NCBI RefSeq assembly: GCF_900112845.1
Contig: NZ_FONG01000015.1
Span: forward strand, 1-64,000
Reading direction: 5' to 3'
From: Actinacidiphila alni
GTDB taxonomy: Bacteria > Actinomycetota > Actinomycetes > Streptomycetales > Streptomycetaceae
Length of the DNA: 64,000 nucleotides
The position numbers and the translations under genes are program-made. Shown here piece after piece: positions 44,128 through 53,442 of the stretch. The notes beneath the pieces were generated by a model. The model was given only the letters and a program-made list of their open reading frames with translations. It was not told the origin of the DNA and searched no databases. The stretch's first letter is position 1, and each line of letters begins with the position of its first letter.

Positions 44128-45512
44128 GAGGGGCGCTTCTCCGTGGATGCCGATGCCGTGGATGCCGATGCCGTGGACGATGGGGGGCTCACCATGCCGG
44201 TGGCGGTCGCGATGGCGCTCGCGGCAGCCGACGTGGTCGCCATCAGGAAGCGGGCCCGTACGGTCCAGCCGCCCCGGTCGTTGGGCCCGGCCGTCACCGT
44301 CCCGCCGTAGAGCGCGGCCCGTTCGCGCATGCCGACCAGACCGCGGCCCTCGTCATTGGGGCGGGCGGTGCGGGCCGGTCCGCCGTCCTCGACGGTGAGG
44401 CGTACGGCGGCGCCGTCGGCGGCCAGCGTGATCCGTACGGCCGTGCCGGCCGCCGCGTGCTTGAGCGTATTGGTCAGCGCCTCCTGGAGGACGCGGTAGA
44501 CGGCGAGTTGGAGGCCGGACGGCAGGTCGGCCCAGGCGCCCTCGGTGTGCAGGGTGACGGCGGGGCCCGCGGCGCGGACCCGTTCCAGCAGCGCGTCCAG
44601 GTCCCGGAAGCCGGGCTGCGGCGCGAGCGGTGTGCCCTCGGCCGCCGCCCGGTCGTCGTCGCCGATCACCGCGAGCAGCCGGCGCAGTTCGGCCAGCGCG
44701 CCGCGCCCGCTGTCGGCGATGATCCGCAGCGTCTCGGCGCCCCGCTCCGGTTTCGCCTCGGTCAGTCCCGCGGCGCCGTTCGCGAGGCCGACGATGACGG
44801 CGAGGGTGTGGCCGAGGATGTCGTGCATCTCCCGGGCGACGCGGGCGCGTTCGGCCGCGGCGGCGAGCCGGGCCCGCTGGTCGCGCTCGACCTCCAGCTG
44901 CACGGCGCGTTCGTGCAGCGCGCTGATGTACGCGTTGACCACTCGTACGACCAGGCCGGCGGCGGCGACCGCCACCACCAGGGCCGCCTGGACCAGGGCG
45001 ACCACCCAGGTCTGGAGGCTGGTGTTCTCCGCCTCGCCGCTGACCGCGACCGAGACGGCGGTCTGCGCGACCGCGATCCCCAGGCAGACCGCGAGCTGCA
45101 CGGGCCGCCCGGCCCGGCCCACATTGAGCAGCGCCACCACCCGCGCGACCTCGGACCCGGTGTGGGCGTCCAGGGCGAGGGCGACCGCGGAGACGGCGGA
45201 GGTGACGGCGAAGACCGCGATCGGGCGCTGCTGCCGCCACAGCAGCGGGACGCAGAAGGCGACGGTGAGGGCGAGCAGCACCGGCACCCCCGGGCCGCCG
45301 TCGGCGCCCGCGTCCGACAGCGCCGGGATGCCGATCAGGGCGCAGAACAGCGTGACGCCCAGCCGCCGGGCCCACGGCAGATTCCGGTCCACCTGCATCA
45401 CCCGCCGCAGCATGCGGATGATCAGCAGGTCCGAGCGCCGCCCCGCACCGCCGAGCAGCGCCTCGGGCGCGAACGAGGAGCCCGACGGCGCGGCGGCGGT
45501 CGAGGTGGTCAC
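44124..45512 (-). CDS. Histidine kinase (HisKA_3 type)
   Basis: A 462-residue membrane kinase. Several transmembrane segments (LGVTLFCALIGIPAL, VPVLLALTVAFCVPLLW, AVFAVTSAVSAVALAL, VALVQAALVVAVAAAGLVV) precede a HisKA_3 dimerisation region (RARVAREMHDILGHTLAVIV) and a HATPase_c (TNTLKHAAAGTAVRI, LTVEDGGPAR, GRGLVGMRERAALYGGTV). GTG start with GAGGAGAC upstream. Signal unknown; it resembles DesK-like bacterial kinases. Confidence 0.93.
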   Translation of the reverse strand: MTTSTAAAPSGSSFAPEALLGGAGRRSDLLIIRMLRRVMQVDRNLPWARRLGVTLFCALIGIPALSDAGADGGPGVPVLLALTVAFCVPLLWRQQRPIAVFAVTSAVSAVALALDAHTGSEVARVVALLNVGRAGRPVQLAVCLGIAVAQTAVSVAVSGEAENTSLQTWVVALVQAALVVAVAAAGLVVRVVNAYISALHERAVQLEVERDQRARLAAAAERARVAREMHDILGHTLAVIVGLANGAAGLTEAKPERGAETLRIIADSGRGALAELRRLLAVIGDDDRAAAEGTPLAPQPGFRDLDALLERVRAAGPAVTLHTEGAWADLPSGLQLAVYRVLQEALTNTLKHAAAGTAVRITLAADGAAVRLTVEDGGPARTARPNDEGRGLVGMRERAALYGGTVTAGPNDRGGWTVRARFLMATTSAAASAIATATGMVSPPSSTASASTASASTEKRPS

Positions 45513-45575
45513 GTCTCCTCCGAAACGGGTGGTCGGTCACGGCCGGGCCGTACGCCCTGCCCTGCTCCGGATGGT

Positions 45576-45665
45576 ACGGCGGCGGCTCAGCCCTTCCCGG
45601 TGGGCACGGCGGCGGCTCGGCTCCTTACGCTGGGCACGGCGGCGGCTCAGCTCCTTCCGGTGGCC
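45576..45665. repeat. Three 30-base tandem repeats spanning the MMPL stop
   Basis: ACGGCGGCGGCTCAGCCCTT-type units at 45576, 45606 and 45636, with period exactly 30. The MMPL stop codon (45647-45649) lies in the last copy and a matching TGA in the first. It looks like slipped-strand duplication of the gene end. Confidence 0.8.
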
Positions 45666-47857
45666 ACGCGCTCGGGCTCCGGCGCGCCGTTCGCGGACCC
45701 GTCGTCCAGCACGTGCCGCAGCTTCTCGCCCTCCACGTCCACATTGGGCAGCAGCCGGTCCAGCCACCCGGGCAGCGACCAGGCGCGGCGGCCGAGCAGT
45801 GCCATGACGGCGGGCACGATCGTCATCCGCACCACGAACGCGTCGAGCAGGACCGCGGCGGCCAGGCCGAGGCCCATGGACTTGATGATCGACTGGTCGC
45901 TGAAGATGAAGCCGGAGAACACCGCGATCATGATGATCGCCGCGGCCGTGACCACCCGGGCGCCGTGCCGGAAGCCGGCGACGACCGCCTCCCTCGGCTC
46001 GGCGCCGTGCACATACTCCTCGCGCATCCGGGTCACGAGGAACACCTGGTAGTCCATGGCGAGCCCGAACACCACGCCGATCATGAAGATCGGCAGGATG
46101 CTGACGACCGGGCCCGTCTGGTCGACGCCGAAGACGTCCGCGAACCAGCCCTTCTGGAAGACCGCGACGACGACGCCGAGGGTCGCGAGCACGCTCAGCA
46201 GGAAGCCGGCCGCCGCCTTGAGCGGCACCAGCACCGACCGGAAGACCAGCATCAGCAGGATCAGCGCCAGGCCGACGACCACGCACAGGTACGGGATCAG
46301 GGCGGCGCTCAGCTTGTCGGAGATGTCGATGTTGAGCGCGGTGGTGCCGGTGACCATCACCTCGGCGCCGGTGTCGGCGCGCAGGGCCGCGCCCCGGTCG
46401 CGGATGTCGGAGACCAGGTCGACGGTCCGCTGGCTGCTGGGCGACGAGCCGGGCACCGTACGGATCAGTGCCACGTCGCCGCTGCCGTTGAAGGCCGCGG
46501 GGCTCACCGAGGCGACGTCGGGCAACGCGTCCAGCATCGCGGCGGTGTCGTGCGCGGCGGCCTTGGGGTCGTCGCTGCCGCGTGCGTCGACCACCACCGA
46601 CAGCGGGCCGTTGTAGCCGGCGCCGAAACCGTCGCTGATGGTGTCGTACGCGATGCGCTGGGTGCTGCCGGGGGTGGCGGTCGCGTCGCTGGGCATGCCG
46701 AGTTCGAGCGACAGGGCCGGGGTGGCGAGCAGCAGCAGCCCGGCCACCGCCGTGACGAGGACCCGGACCGGGTTGCGGAGCACGAATTGCGACCAGCGCA
46801 CGCCCATCGGCTCGTGGTCGGCCGAGCGCATCCGGCGCGAGGTGAGCTTCCCGGTGGCGATCCGGGCGCCGGCGAAGCCGAGCATGGCGGGCAGCAGGGT
46901 GAGTGCGATGACCACGGCGACGACGACGGCGAAGGCGGCGCCGAGCCCGAGGTCGGTGAGCATCCCGATGCCGATGACGCTGAGGCCGGCCAGCGCGATG
47001 ATCACGGTGAGCCCGGCGAACACCACGGCGGAGCCGGCCGTGCCGAGCGCCCGGCCCGCCGCTTCCTCCGGCGCGTGGCCGTTCTTCAGCTCGCCCCGGT
47101 AGCGGGAGACGATGAACAGGGCGTAGTCGATGGCCACCGCGAGGCCGAGCATCAGGGCCAGGGTGCTCGTGCTGGAGCTGAGGTCGACGACCGAACTGGC
47201 GAGGGTGATCGACAGGACGGCCAGGCCCACCCCGAACAGCGCGGTCAGCAGCGGCAGTCCTGCGGCGACCAGCGAGCCGAAGGTGACGACGAGGACGACG
47301 GCGGCGATCAGGATGCCGATCAGCTCGGTCGAGCTCTGCCCCGGCTCCTCGGCGACCGCGGTGCCGCCCATGCTGACGTGCAGCCCGGCCTTCTCGCCCT
47401 TGGCGGCGATGTCCTTCAGGTCCGTCCGCGCCCGGTCGGTGACGTCGGTGTCCGCGACTTTGTACGTCACCTGCGCGTAGCCGATCGTGCCGTCCTTGGA
47501 GACGGTGCCGCCGGCGTACGGGTCGGCGACCGTCTTCACCTGGTCGGCCCTGCCGAGGTCGGCGACCAGCCGTTCGACCTCGGCCTTGTCGGTCCCGGAC
47601 GTCAGCTTCCGGCCGTGCGGGGCCTCGAAGACCACCCGGGCGGTGGCCCCGTCGGCCGAGGCTTGCGGGAACTGCTCGGTCAGCAGGTCGAGGGCCTTCT
47701 GGGACTGTGTGCCGGGGATGCTGAAGGTGTCCGTGGTGCTGCTGGACACGCTCGCGGCGCCGATACCGATCGCGGCGAGCACCGCCACCCACACCAGCAG
47801 CACGAGCCGTCGCCGCCGGAAGGAGAACCGGCCCAGCCGGTACAGATACGTGGCCAC
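45647..47857 (-). CDS. MMPL-family RND transporter
   Basis: A 736-residue membrane transporter. It has the two-fold 1+5 / 1+5 transmembrane layout with periplasmic loops after TM1 and TM7: RLVLLVWVAVLAAIGIGA, LIGILIAAVVLVVTFGSLVA, ITLASSVVDLSSSTSTLA with the family GLAVAIDYALFIVSRYR, and later VSILPIFMIGVVFGLAMDYQ. MMPL proteins export lipids or drugs. The GTG start follows GGGGGTAC. It reads in the same direction as the upstream kinase/regulator (5' side is its own promoter region). Confidence 0.93.
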   Translation of the reverse strand: MATYLYRLGRFSFRRRRLVLLVWVAVLAAIGIGAASVSSSTTDTFSIPGTQSQKALDLLTEQFPQASADGATARVVFEAPHGRKLTSGTDKAEVERLVADLGRADQVKTVADPYAGGTVSKDGTIGYAQVTYKVADTDVTDRARTDLKDIAAKGEKAGLHVSMGGTAVAEEPGQSSTELIGILIAAVVLVVTFGSLVAAGLPLLTALFGVGLAVLSITLASSVVDLSSSTSTLALMLGLAVAIDYALFIVSRYRGELKNGHAPEEAAGRALGTAGSAVVFAGLTVIIALAGLSVIGIGMLTDLGLGAAFAVVVAVVIALTLLPAMLGFAGARIATGKLTSRRMRSADHEPMGVRWSQFVLRNPVRVLVTAVAGLLLLATPALSLELGMPSDATATPGSTQRIAYDTISDGFGAGYNGPLSVVVDARGSDDPKAAAHDTAAMLDALPDVASVSPAAFNGSGDVALIRTVPGSSPSSQRTVDLVSDIRDRGAALRADTGAEVMVTGTTALNIDISDKLSAALIPYLCVVVGLALILLMLVFRSVLVPLKAAAGFLLSVLATLGVVVAVFQKGWFADVFGVDQTGPVVSILPIFMIGVVFGLAMDYQVFLVTRMREEYVHGAEPREAVVAGFRHGARVVTAAAIIMIAVFSGFIFSDQSIIKSMGLGLAAAVLLDAFVVRMTIVPAVMALLGRRAWSLPGWLDRLLPNVDVEGEKLRHVLDDGSANGAPEPERVATGRS

Positions 47858-48056
47858 GGAAGTACCCCCGGGGGTGCGCTGCGTACGGGAACGGGCCGCC
47901 TCGCGACCCGTGCTCCACGCTAAAAACACCCCGCCGCATTCCCGTGGTCCCCCAGAGGTGAATACCCCGCCCCGGCCAGTACCCCGGTGCCGACCCCGGG
48001 TCATCCCCAGGTCGTACGCGCCGCTCCGGCTCCGCAGGGCGGGTGACGGCCGCCGC
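47858..48056. promoter_or_regulatory. MMPL upstream region with CCCCGG-rich direct repeats
   Basis: About 200 bases with repeated (G)GTACCCC and GACCCCGGG-like units (e.g. 47978-48015). This might be binding sites for the neighbouring NarL-type regulator. No gene. The stretch also follows the stop of the DUF234 ATPase gene. Confidence 0.3.
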
Positions 48057-49475
48057 TCACAGCGGCCAGGCGGCCAGCAGATCGCCGGGGCCGTAGGCCG
48101 CGTCGAGGCCCGGAGCGTCGATGCCGCTGCGGGAGACCGCGACGACGGGTACGGGCTGGTCGGTGAGGGCGGCTCGGTGCCGATGGAGAGCCGCCAAGTC
48201 GTGCCGGTCGAAGGGCGATCGCTCCAGCCACTTGATGGAGCCCACGAAGAGCAGTTCCTTGGCGATGGGGGCGCGGTCCGCACCGATGATGTCGATCTCG
48301 ACATCGTTGGTGCGGGTCCAGTAGCCGCCCACCGCGGGGGCCGCGGGGAGCCGGTCGTCGGGCAGCGTCCGGGCGAGCGCCTCGCGGACGAGCGGTTCGA
48401 CCGCCCGGCCGCGCCAGCCGGTCCAGTTCTCCCGGATCCGCGCCAACGTCAGATCGCCCCGGCCCCGCTCGATCTCCTCCATGGCGGGACCGAGCAGGTG
48501 CAGCCAGAACCGCAGGTAGGGATCCGTCACCCGGTAGCGGCGGTCCTTCGACGGACGCAGCGACACGGGCAGCTCCGCGGCGACGATCCGCTTGTCCGTC
48601 AACAGCTCCAGTGCCCGTTGCAACGGCGTGGCCCCGATGCCGCCGGCCGCCCGCGCGATGTTGGTGAAGGTCCGCTCACCACTGCCGATGGCCGCCAGCA
48701 CCGTACGCGCCTGGGCCTGCGGGGGGAACTCGGCGGCCAGTGATCGTTCGGCCGACACGAGCAGCGCCGAGACCGGGTCGCTCAACGCCTCGCCGAGGAA
48801 GTCCCACAGGCCCGCGCCCTGCGGCCACTCCGCGCAGATCAGCGGCAGCCCGCCGGTCACCAGCGCGGCGTCGAAGGCATCCGCCGGATCCAGCCCCAGC
48901 ATCCGCCCGACCTCGGCGGGATTGAGCGGTCCCAGCACCATTTCCTGTCCGCGCTGGTGGAACGGGCGCCCATAGCTGTTCAGCGCCTCCATCATCGACA
49001 GGTCGGACCCGATGAGGACGAGCAGCACCGGCCTGGTCTCCAGCACCCGGTCCCAGGCCCGTTGCAGCATCCCCTCGAAGGCGCCGTCCGCGTCCATCAG
49101 ATACGGCACCTCGTCGATGACCAGCACACTCGCCCGGTCTGCGGGCAGCGCCGCGGCCAGCACATCGAACGCGGCGTCCCAGCTCTCCGGCCGCGCGGCG
49201 GCCACAAGCCCCGCCAACGGCAGCGTCGACGCCTGGGCGTCCCGGGCCAGCCGCGCCAGATCGTCCCTGGGGGACGCGCCGGTCGCCGCATAGAACAAGA
49301 ACGGCGCCCCGGAGCCCTCCGCGAACCGCTCGACCAGTCGCGACTTGCCCACCCGGCGCCGCCCGCGCAGCATCACGCACCGCCCGGGCCGCTCCCCGCC
49401 GACCCCTGCCGCCACCTTCCGCAGCTCGCGCTCCAGCGTCGCCAGCTCCTGCCGCCGGCCCACAAAATCCACCAC
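48057..49475 (-). CDS. AAA ATPase of the archaeal-type/DUF234 family
   Basis: A 472-residue protein. The N-terminal ATPase starts FVGRRQELATLERELRK, with Walker A LRGRRRVGKSRLVERF, Walker B VLVIDEVPYLM and the LVLIGSDLSMMEAL sensor. A winged helix (IGATPLQRALELLTDKRIVA, then YRVTDPYLRFWLHLLGPAM) leads into the DUF234 domain (EIDIIGADRAPIAKELLFVGSIKW), a restriction-endonuclease-like fold in related proteins. Its role is unknown; members occur in mobile or stress-linked settings. GTG start with GGAGGTCGGCAGGC. Confidence 0.85.
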   Translation of the reverse strand: MVDFVGRRQELATLERELRKVAAGVGGERPGRCVMLRGRRRVGKSRLVERFAEGSGAPFLFYAATGASPRDDLARLARDAQASTLPLAGLVAAARPESWDAAFDVLAAALPADRASVLVIDEVPYLMDADGAFEGMLQRAWDRVLETRPVLLVLIGSDLSMMEALNSYGRPFHQRGQEMVLGPLNPAEVGRMLGLDPADAFDAALVTGGLPLICAEWPQGAGLWDFLGEALSDPVSALLVSAERSLAAEFPPQAQARTVLAAIGSGERTFTNIARAAGGIGATPLQRALELLTDKRIVAAELPVSLRPSKDRRYRVTDPYLRFWLHLLGPAMEEIERGRGDLTLARIRENWTGWRGRAVEPLVREALARTLPDDRLPAAPAVGGYWTRTNDVEIDIIGADRAPIAKELLFVGSIKWLERSPFDRHDLAALHRHRAALTDQPVPVVAVSRSGIDAPGLDAAYGPGDLLAAWPL

Positions 49476-49498
49476 GCCTGCCGACCTCCACGCATGAG

Positions 49499-49516
49499 AC
49501 TAACAATAATGTTAGT
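49499..49516. promoter_or_regulatory. AT-rich palindromic operator before the DUF234 ATPase
   Basis: ACTAACA-ATAA-TGTTAGT, an 18-base palindrome with arms of seven. It lies 24 bases upstream of the start and is strikingly AT-rich in this genome. It is probably an autoregulatory or -10-overlapping repressor site. Confidence 0.55.
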
Positions 49517-49618
49517 AACGCCGAGGTTAGCGCAAAGCCGCATCATTGGCCATACCGGGCCTGATCTGCGGCAGAGAACCGACCAGCCACTCAGCCGCTG
49601 GCGCACCGCCCGACGGCC

Positions 49619-50605
49619 TCAGTTGCCGCCGGCGTGAATCGCCCCGTTTTCTACATCATCAAGGTGAACGACGACATCGGGGATGGACAGTGAATACATC
49701 AAGGCTTCCGTAGGCACATGGATGCCTCCTTTTATACGCGTTGTCAGACAGGGGAAAGAGCCTGCGCTCACCATTCGATAGGCAGCGGATTTGGCGATCC
49801 CCAACGCTTCGGCAGCAGCCGGGAGGGCCACGAATTTAGGATACAGCTCAGAGGTGTGGTAATAATAATTGCGGCCACTTACCCACGTACGTGCCAGCAT
49901 CAGTTCCGTCACGAGGGCGCTTCGGATTCCCTGACGACGTCCTGCGCGAAGATCCTCATGGTAGCGGTTGACCACTTCAATGAGGCCGCACCTCTGCCAT
50001 AGCGCCCCGGTGCGCTCGCCCCGGATCTGCTCGGCGACAGCCGGATCCCTCGGATCGATGTTACGGATGACCGAAGAAGCCCTCGTCGCGGACTCCACAG
50101 AGGCCTCGTCCAACACAGCAAAAATATCCATGCCGTCGGCCGGGCTCTCGTGCTTGTGGATATTCGCACCCCGATAGGCCGCGTTGTTGGCCGCCTTGAA
50201 CATCAAAGTTGGAACCTCCCGGTAAGGAACACCCCTCGCAGTCTCCTCCCAGGCATTGAGGGCAGCTTCAAACATATCCGACCGAACATCCTCCACATCG
50301 CGATAGAAATCTCGGGATATCGACCGTGAGCGCGCACGAAGGAAAGGAACGAGACAATCCATGACGATCATCCGCCACTTGTCGTCATTGCGCATGTCGG
50401 ATATTCGCCCCATGGACACCATGGATTCCCACATCTGGGAGGGTTTGCGCGCCGCTCGCGCCGATACAGCACGGGAGCGGAATTTCTCATAGCCATAGTG
50501 TTGTTTGGCCTGACATTCCCGCACGTCGCCCACATGGGGGCAGACCAGCACCTCCCCGCACCTGCGATGAACATACTCCGCCAAACAGTCGAAGACGTCA
50601 GGCAC
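49619..50605 (-). CDS. Lower-GC protein with sigma-like and HTH segments
   Basis: A 328-residue protein of unknown function. Two recognisable-looking parts: a DVEDVRSDMFEAALNAWEET stretch and surroundings (about 90-150) that recall sigma-70 region 2, and a C-terminal AAAEALGIAKSAAYRMVSAG and TTRIKGGIHVPTEALM segment like an excisionase/HTH_17 domain. Conserved Cys occur near the start (HRRCGEVLVCPHVGDVREC). The base composition is less GC-rich than its neighbours (codons such as ATA, AAA and AAT are frequent), which suggests acquisition. GTG start with GGAGGAC. No integrase lies nearby. Confidence 0.55.
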   Translation of the reverse strand: MPDVFDCLAEYVHRRCGEVLVCPHVGDVRECQAKQHYGYEKFRSRAVSARAARKPSQMWESMVSMGRISDMRNDDKWRMIVMDCLVPFLRARSRSISRDFYRDVEDVRSDMFEAALNAWEETARGVPYREVPTLMFKAANNAAYRGANIHKHESPADGMDIFAVLDEASVESATRASSVIRNIDPRDPAVAEQIRGERTGALWQRCGLIEVVNRYHEDLRAGRRQGIRSALVTELMLARTWVSGRNYYYHTSELYPKFVALPAAAEALGIAKSAAYRMVSAGSFPCLTTRIKGGIHVPTEALMYSLSIPDVVVHLDDVENGAIHAGGN

Positions 50606-50824
50606 GGTCCGTCCTCCGAGGTCCAATCGCTGAGGTGCAGGAGCATAGGGCGCGCCGCCCAGTAACTCGACCCGAGAACAGATAAATGCCAATTATGTTC
50701 GTCATCGGCAAACGTGAGCGACAATCACGGCAGAGGCTGGCCAGTTTTCTTCGGACCGCGCTTCATATCTCAAGACCACCCGGGACACCGGTCCACCGCT
50801 TACGACGCTCCAGCACGGTGACGC

Positions 50825-50860
50825 AGAAGGGGTCGGACTCGAGAGAGTCCGACCCCTTCT
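50825..50860. terminator. Perfect 16-bp hairpin downstream of ychF
   Basis: AGAAGGGGTCGGACTC-GAGA-GAGTCCGACCCCTTCT. It lies beyond the ychF stop and upstream of the 328-aa gene. It is the strongest terminator of the window. Confidence 0.9.
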
Positions 50861-50904
50861 GGCCTGCATGTCTGCCCAACCAGCGGCGCAACGAAAGGCG
50901 TTCG

Positions 50905-51993
50905 CTACACGTTGAACCGAAACTCAACGACGTCCCCGTCCTGCATCACATAGTCCTTGCCCTCCATCCGGGCCTTGCCCGCTGCGCGGGCGTCGGCTAC
51001 GGAGCCGGTGGAGACGAGGTCGGCGAAGGAGATGACCTCGGCTTTGATGAAGCCCTTTTGGAAGTCGGTGTGGATGACGCCGGCCGCCTCGGGGGCAGTG
51101 GCGCCGCGCTTGATGGTCCAGGCGCGGGATTCCTTGGGGCCGGCGGTGAGGTAGGTCTGCAGGCCCAGGGTTTCGAAGCCGACGCGGGCGAGGGTGGACA
51201 GGCCCGGTTCCTGCTGGCCGACGGACTGGAGGAGTTCCAGGGCCTCGGCGTCGTCGAGTTCGACGAGGTCGGATTCGAGCTTGGCGTCGAGGAAGATCGC
51301 CTCGGCGGGGGCGACCAGGGCACGCTGCTCGTTCTTGAAGTCCTCGTCGGACAGCTCGTCCTCGTCGACGTTGAAGACGTAGAGGAAGGGCTTGGTGGTG
51401 AGCAGGTGCAGCTCGTGCAGGAGGGCGCCCTGCTCGGTGCCCTTGGTGATGCCCCGGGAGAAGAGGGTGTCGCCGGCGGCGAGGATCTCCTGGGCGGCCT
51501 CGGCGGCGGCCAGCACGGCGGCCTTCTCCTTCTGGAGGCGGGCCTCCTTGGTGAGCCGCGGGATGGCCTTCTCGACCGACTGGAGGTCGGCGAGGATCAG
51601 CTCGGTGTTGATGGTCTCGATGTCGTCCTTCGGCGAGACCCGGCCGTCGACATGCACCACGTTGTCGTCCTTGAAGGCCCGGATGACCTGGCAGATCGCG
51701 TCGGACTCGCGGATATTGGCCAGGAATTTGTTGCCCAGGCCCTCGCCCTCGGAGGCGCCGCGGACGATGCCGGCGATGTCCACGAAGTCGACGGTCGCGG
51801 GCAGGATGCGGGCCGACCCGAAGATCTCCGCGAGCGTGGTCAGGCGGGGGTCGGGGACGCCCACGACTCCGACGTTCGGCTCGATCGTGGCGAACGGGTA
51901 GTTGGCCGCCAGCACGTCGTTCTTGGTCAGGGCGTTGAAGAGCGTCGACTTGCCGACATTGGGCAGGCCGACGATTCCGATGGAGAGCGACAC
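50905..51993 (-). CDS. ychF: YchF / OLA1-type P-loop ATPase
   Basis: A 362-residue conserved ATPase. G1 is IGIVGLPNVGKSTLFNALT, G2/G3 FATIEPNVGVVGVPD, VDFVDIAGIVRGASEGEGLG, G4-like YVFNVDEDEL, and the C-terminal TGS domain (TYLTAGPKESRAWTIKRGAT, then DFQKGFIKAEVISFADL). YchF binds ATP in preference to GTP and associates with ribosomes. The GTG start at 51993 begins VSLSIGIVG; the longer reading upstream is not conserved. Confidence 0.97.
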   Translation of the reverse strand: MSLSIGIVGLPNVGKSTLFNALTKNDVLAANYPFATIEPNVGVVGVPDPRLTTLAEIFGSARILPATVDFVDIAGIVRGASEGEGLGNKFLANIRESDAICQVIRAFKDDNVVHVDGRVSPKDDIETINTELILADLQSVEKAIPRLTKEARLQKEKAAVLAAAEAAQEILAAGDTLFSRGITKGTEQGALLHELHLLTTKPFLYVFNVDEDELSDEDFKNEQRALVAPAEAIFLDAKLESDLVELDDAEALELLQSVGQQEPGLSTLARVGFETLGLQTYLTAGPKESRAWTIKRGATAPEAAGVIHTDFQKGFIKAEVISFADLVSTGSVADARAAGKARMEGKDYVMQDGDVVEFRFNV

Positions 51994-52187
51994 GTGGAGA
52001 CTTCCCGGAGCGGTGAAGGGGTGGAGGGCGACGGCGACCAGTCTACGGGCCCGCGCCACGCACCCCCGGCCGCCGGTCGAACACCGGGCCGGACCCGACC
52101 CGGACCCGGCCCCGAAGCCGACCCCGTACCGGTCCAAAGGCGTGTCCCGCCGTGCGATCACCCGACTGCCGTGCCTACTGTAAGTAG

Positions 52188-52754
52188 GTGGACCAACACA
52201 GTGCGCGTACGAGTGCCGCCCCGGGGCCCGGCGGAGAAGCCGCAGTCGGGGTGTACCGCGCCCCCCGGCCGGGCGGTCAGGCGGGGGCGGCGGCCGCGGT
52301 GCGGCTGGCGGCGGCCCGGCTGCGTACCGCCCAGCGGCCCAGACCCCGGCTGACGGGCCTGGGCATCGGGCTGCTGACCACGGCCGTGACGGTCGCGGCG
52401 GCCGGCCTGGACGCCCTGCTCTTCGACGGGCCCGGCGTCTTCTTCGGGCTGGTCTTCGTGGCGGTCAGCGCGACGGCGGCCGTCTACGTACGCCCGTACG
52501 ACCTGGTGGCCGCCCCGGTCGCGGCGCCGATCGCCTTCGCGGTGGCCATCGCGCTGACCGCGGACAGCGGGGGCGGCGGCCTGGCCGGTCATCTGCTCGG
52601 CGTGTTCACCGGTCTCGCGCTGATGACCGGCTGGCTCTACGCCGGTACGGTGCTGGCCGCCGCGATCGTGGCGGTCAGAGCTTTGCGGCTGCCATCGCGG
52701 CGCCCACGATCCCCGCGGAATTCTGCAGCTCGGCAGGGACGATCTCGGCGCTGA
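52188..52754 (+). CDS. DUF6542-type membrane protein
   Basis: A 188-residue protein: a charged Ala/Arg/Pro-rich N-terminus, then four predicted helices (LTGLGIGLLTTAVTVAAAGL, GVFFGLVFVAVSATAAVYV, VAAPVAAPIAFAVAIALTA and HLLGVFTGLALMTGWLYA), and a basic C-terminal tail. Function unknown. Its last 80 bases overlap the 3' end of ppgK on the other strand; the antisense C-terminal tail (ALRLPSRRPRSPRNSA) looks like readthrough into ppgK. Confidence 0.75.
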   Translation: MDQHSARTSAAPGPGGEAAVGVYRAPRPGGQAGAAAAVRLAAARLRTAQRPRPRLTGLGIGLLTTAVTVAAAGLDALLFDGPGVFFGLVFVAVSATAAVYVRPYDLVAAPVAAPIAFAVAIALTADSGGGGLAGHLLGVFTGLALMTGWLYAGTVLAAAIVAVRALRLPSRRPRSPRNSAARQGRSRR

Positions 52755-53412
52755 TCCCGTGGATCAGCGGCAGGAACTTGTCGGGCTTGCGGCTGACCCC
52801 GCCGCCGATCACGAACAGATCGGGCGAGAAGAGCATCTCCACGTGCGCGAGGTACTTCTTCAGCCGGTGCGCCCAGTGCTCCCAGCTCAGGTCCTCGTCC
52901 TCGCGCGCCTTGACCGAGGCCCGCTTCTCCGCGTCGTGCCCGTGCAGCTCCAGGTGGCCCAGCTCGGTGTTGGGCACCAGGTGGCCGTCCACGAACAGGG
53001 CGCTGCCGATGCCGGTGCCGAGCGTCAGCATGATCACCGTGCCGCCCCGGCCGCGGCCCGCGCCGAAGGTCATCTCGGCGACGCCCGCCGCGTCCGCGTC
53101 GTTGAGCACGACCACCGGCAGGCCGAGCCGGTCGCCGAGCATGCCGCGCGCGTCGAGCCCGACCCAGCCGGAGTCGACGTTGGCCGCGGTCCGCGTGGTG
53201 CCGTCCACCACCACGCCGGGGAAGGTCACGCCGACCGGTCCTGACCAGCCGAAGTGCTCGATGACCTGGTGCACCCCGTCGATCACCGATTCCGGGGTCG
53301 CGGGTTGCGGGGTGTCGATCTTGTACCGCGCGTCCGACAGGGCGCCCTGGTCGAGATCGACCGGAGCCCCCTTGATTCCCGTACCACCGATGTCCACACC
53401 GAACATATTCAT
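52675..53412 (-). CDS. ppgK: Polyphosphate glucokinase
   Basis: A 245-residue ROK-family kinase phosphorylating glucose with polyphosphate (or ATP). It has MFGVDIGGTGIKGAPVDL as phosphate-binding loop, VNLGGT-like NVDSGWVG, VLNDADAAGVAEMTFGAG (catalytic Asp in NDADAA), MLTLGTGIGSALF and TELGHLEL. The ROK Cys-rich zinc site is replaced by a short GHDAEKRASV region, as in PpgK. Convergent with the DUF6542 gene. Confidence 0.95.
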   Translation of the reverse strand: MNMFGVDIGGTGIKGAPVDLDQGALSDARYKIDTPQPATPESVIDGVHQVIEHFGWSGPVGVTFPGVVVDGTTRTAANVDSGWVGLDARGMLGDRLGLPVVVLNDADAAGVAEMTFGAGRGRGGTVIMLTLGTGIGSALFVDGHLVPNTELGHLELHGHDAEKRASVKAREDEDLSWEHWAHRLKKYLAHVEMLFSPDLFVIGGGVSRKPDKFLPLIHGISAEIVPAELQNSAGIVGAAMAAAKL

Positions 53413-53442
53413 GGCCCCCAGGTTAGAGGTGACGGGAAAAAG

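Noticed and set aside
49619..50605. Phage or integrative element
   Set aside because: No integrase, attachment site or tRNA is seen; only composition and one HTH-like segment hint at transfer.
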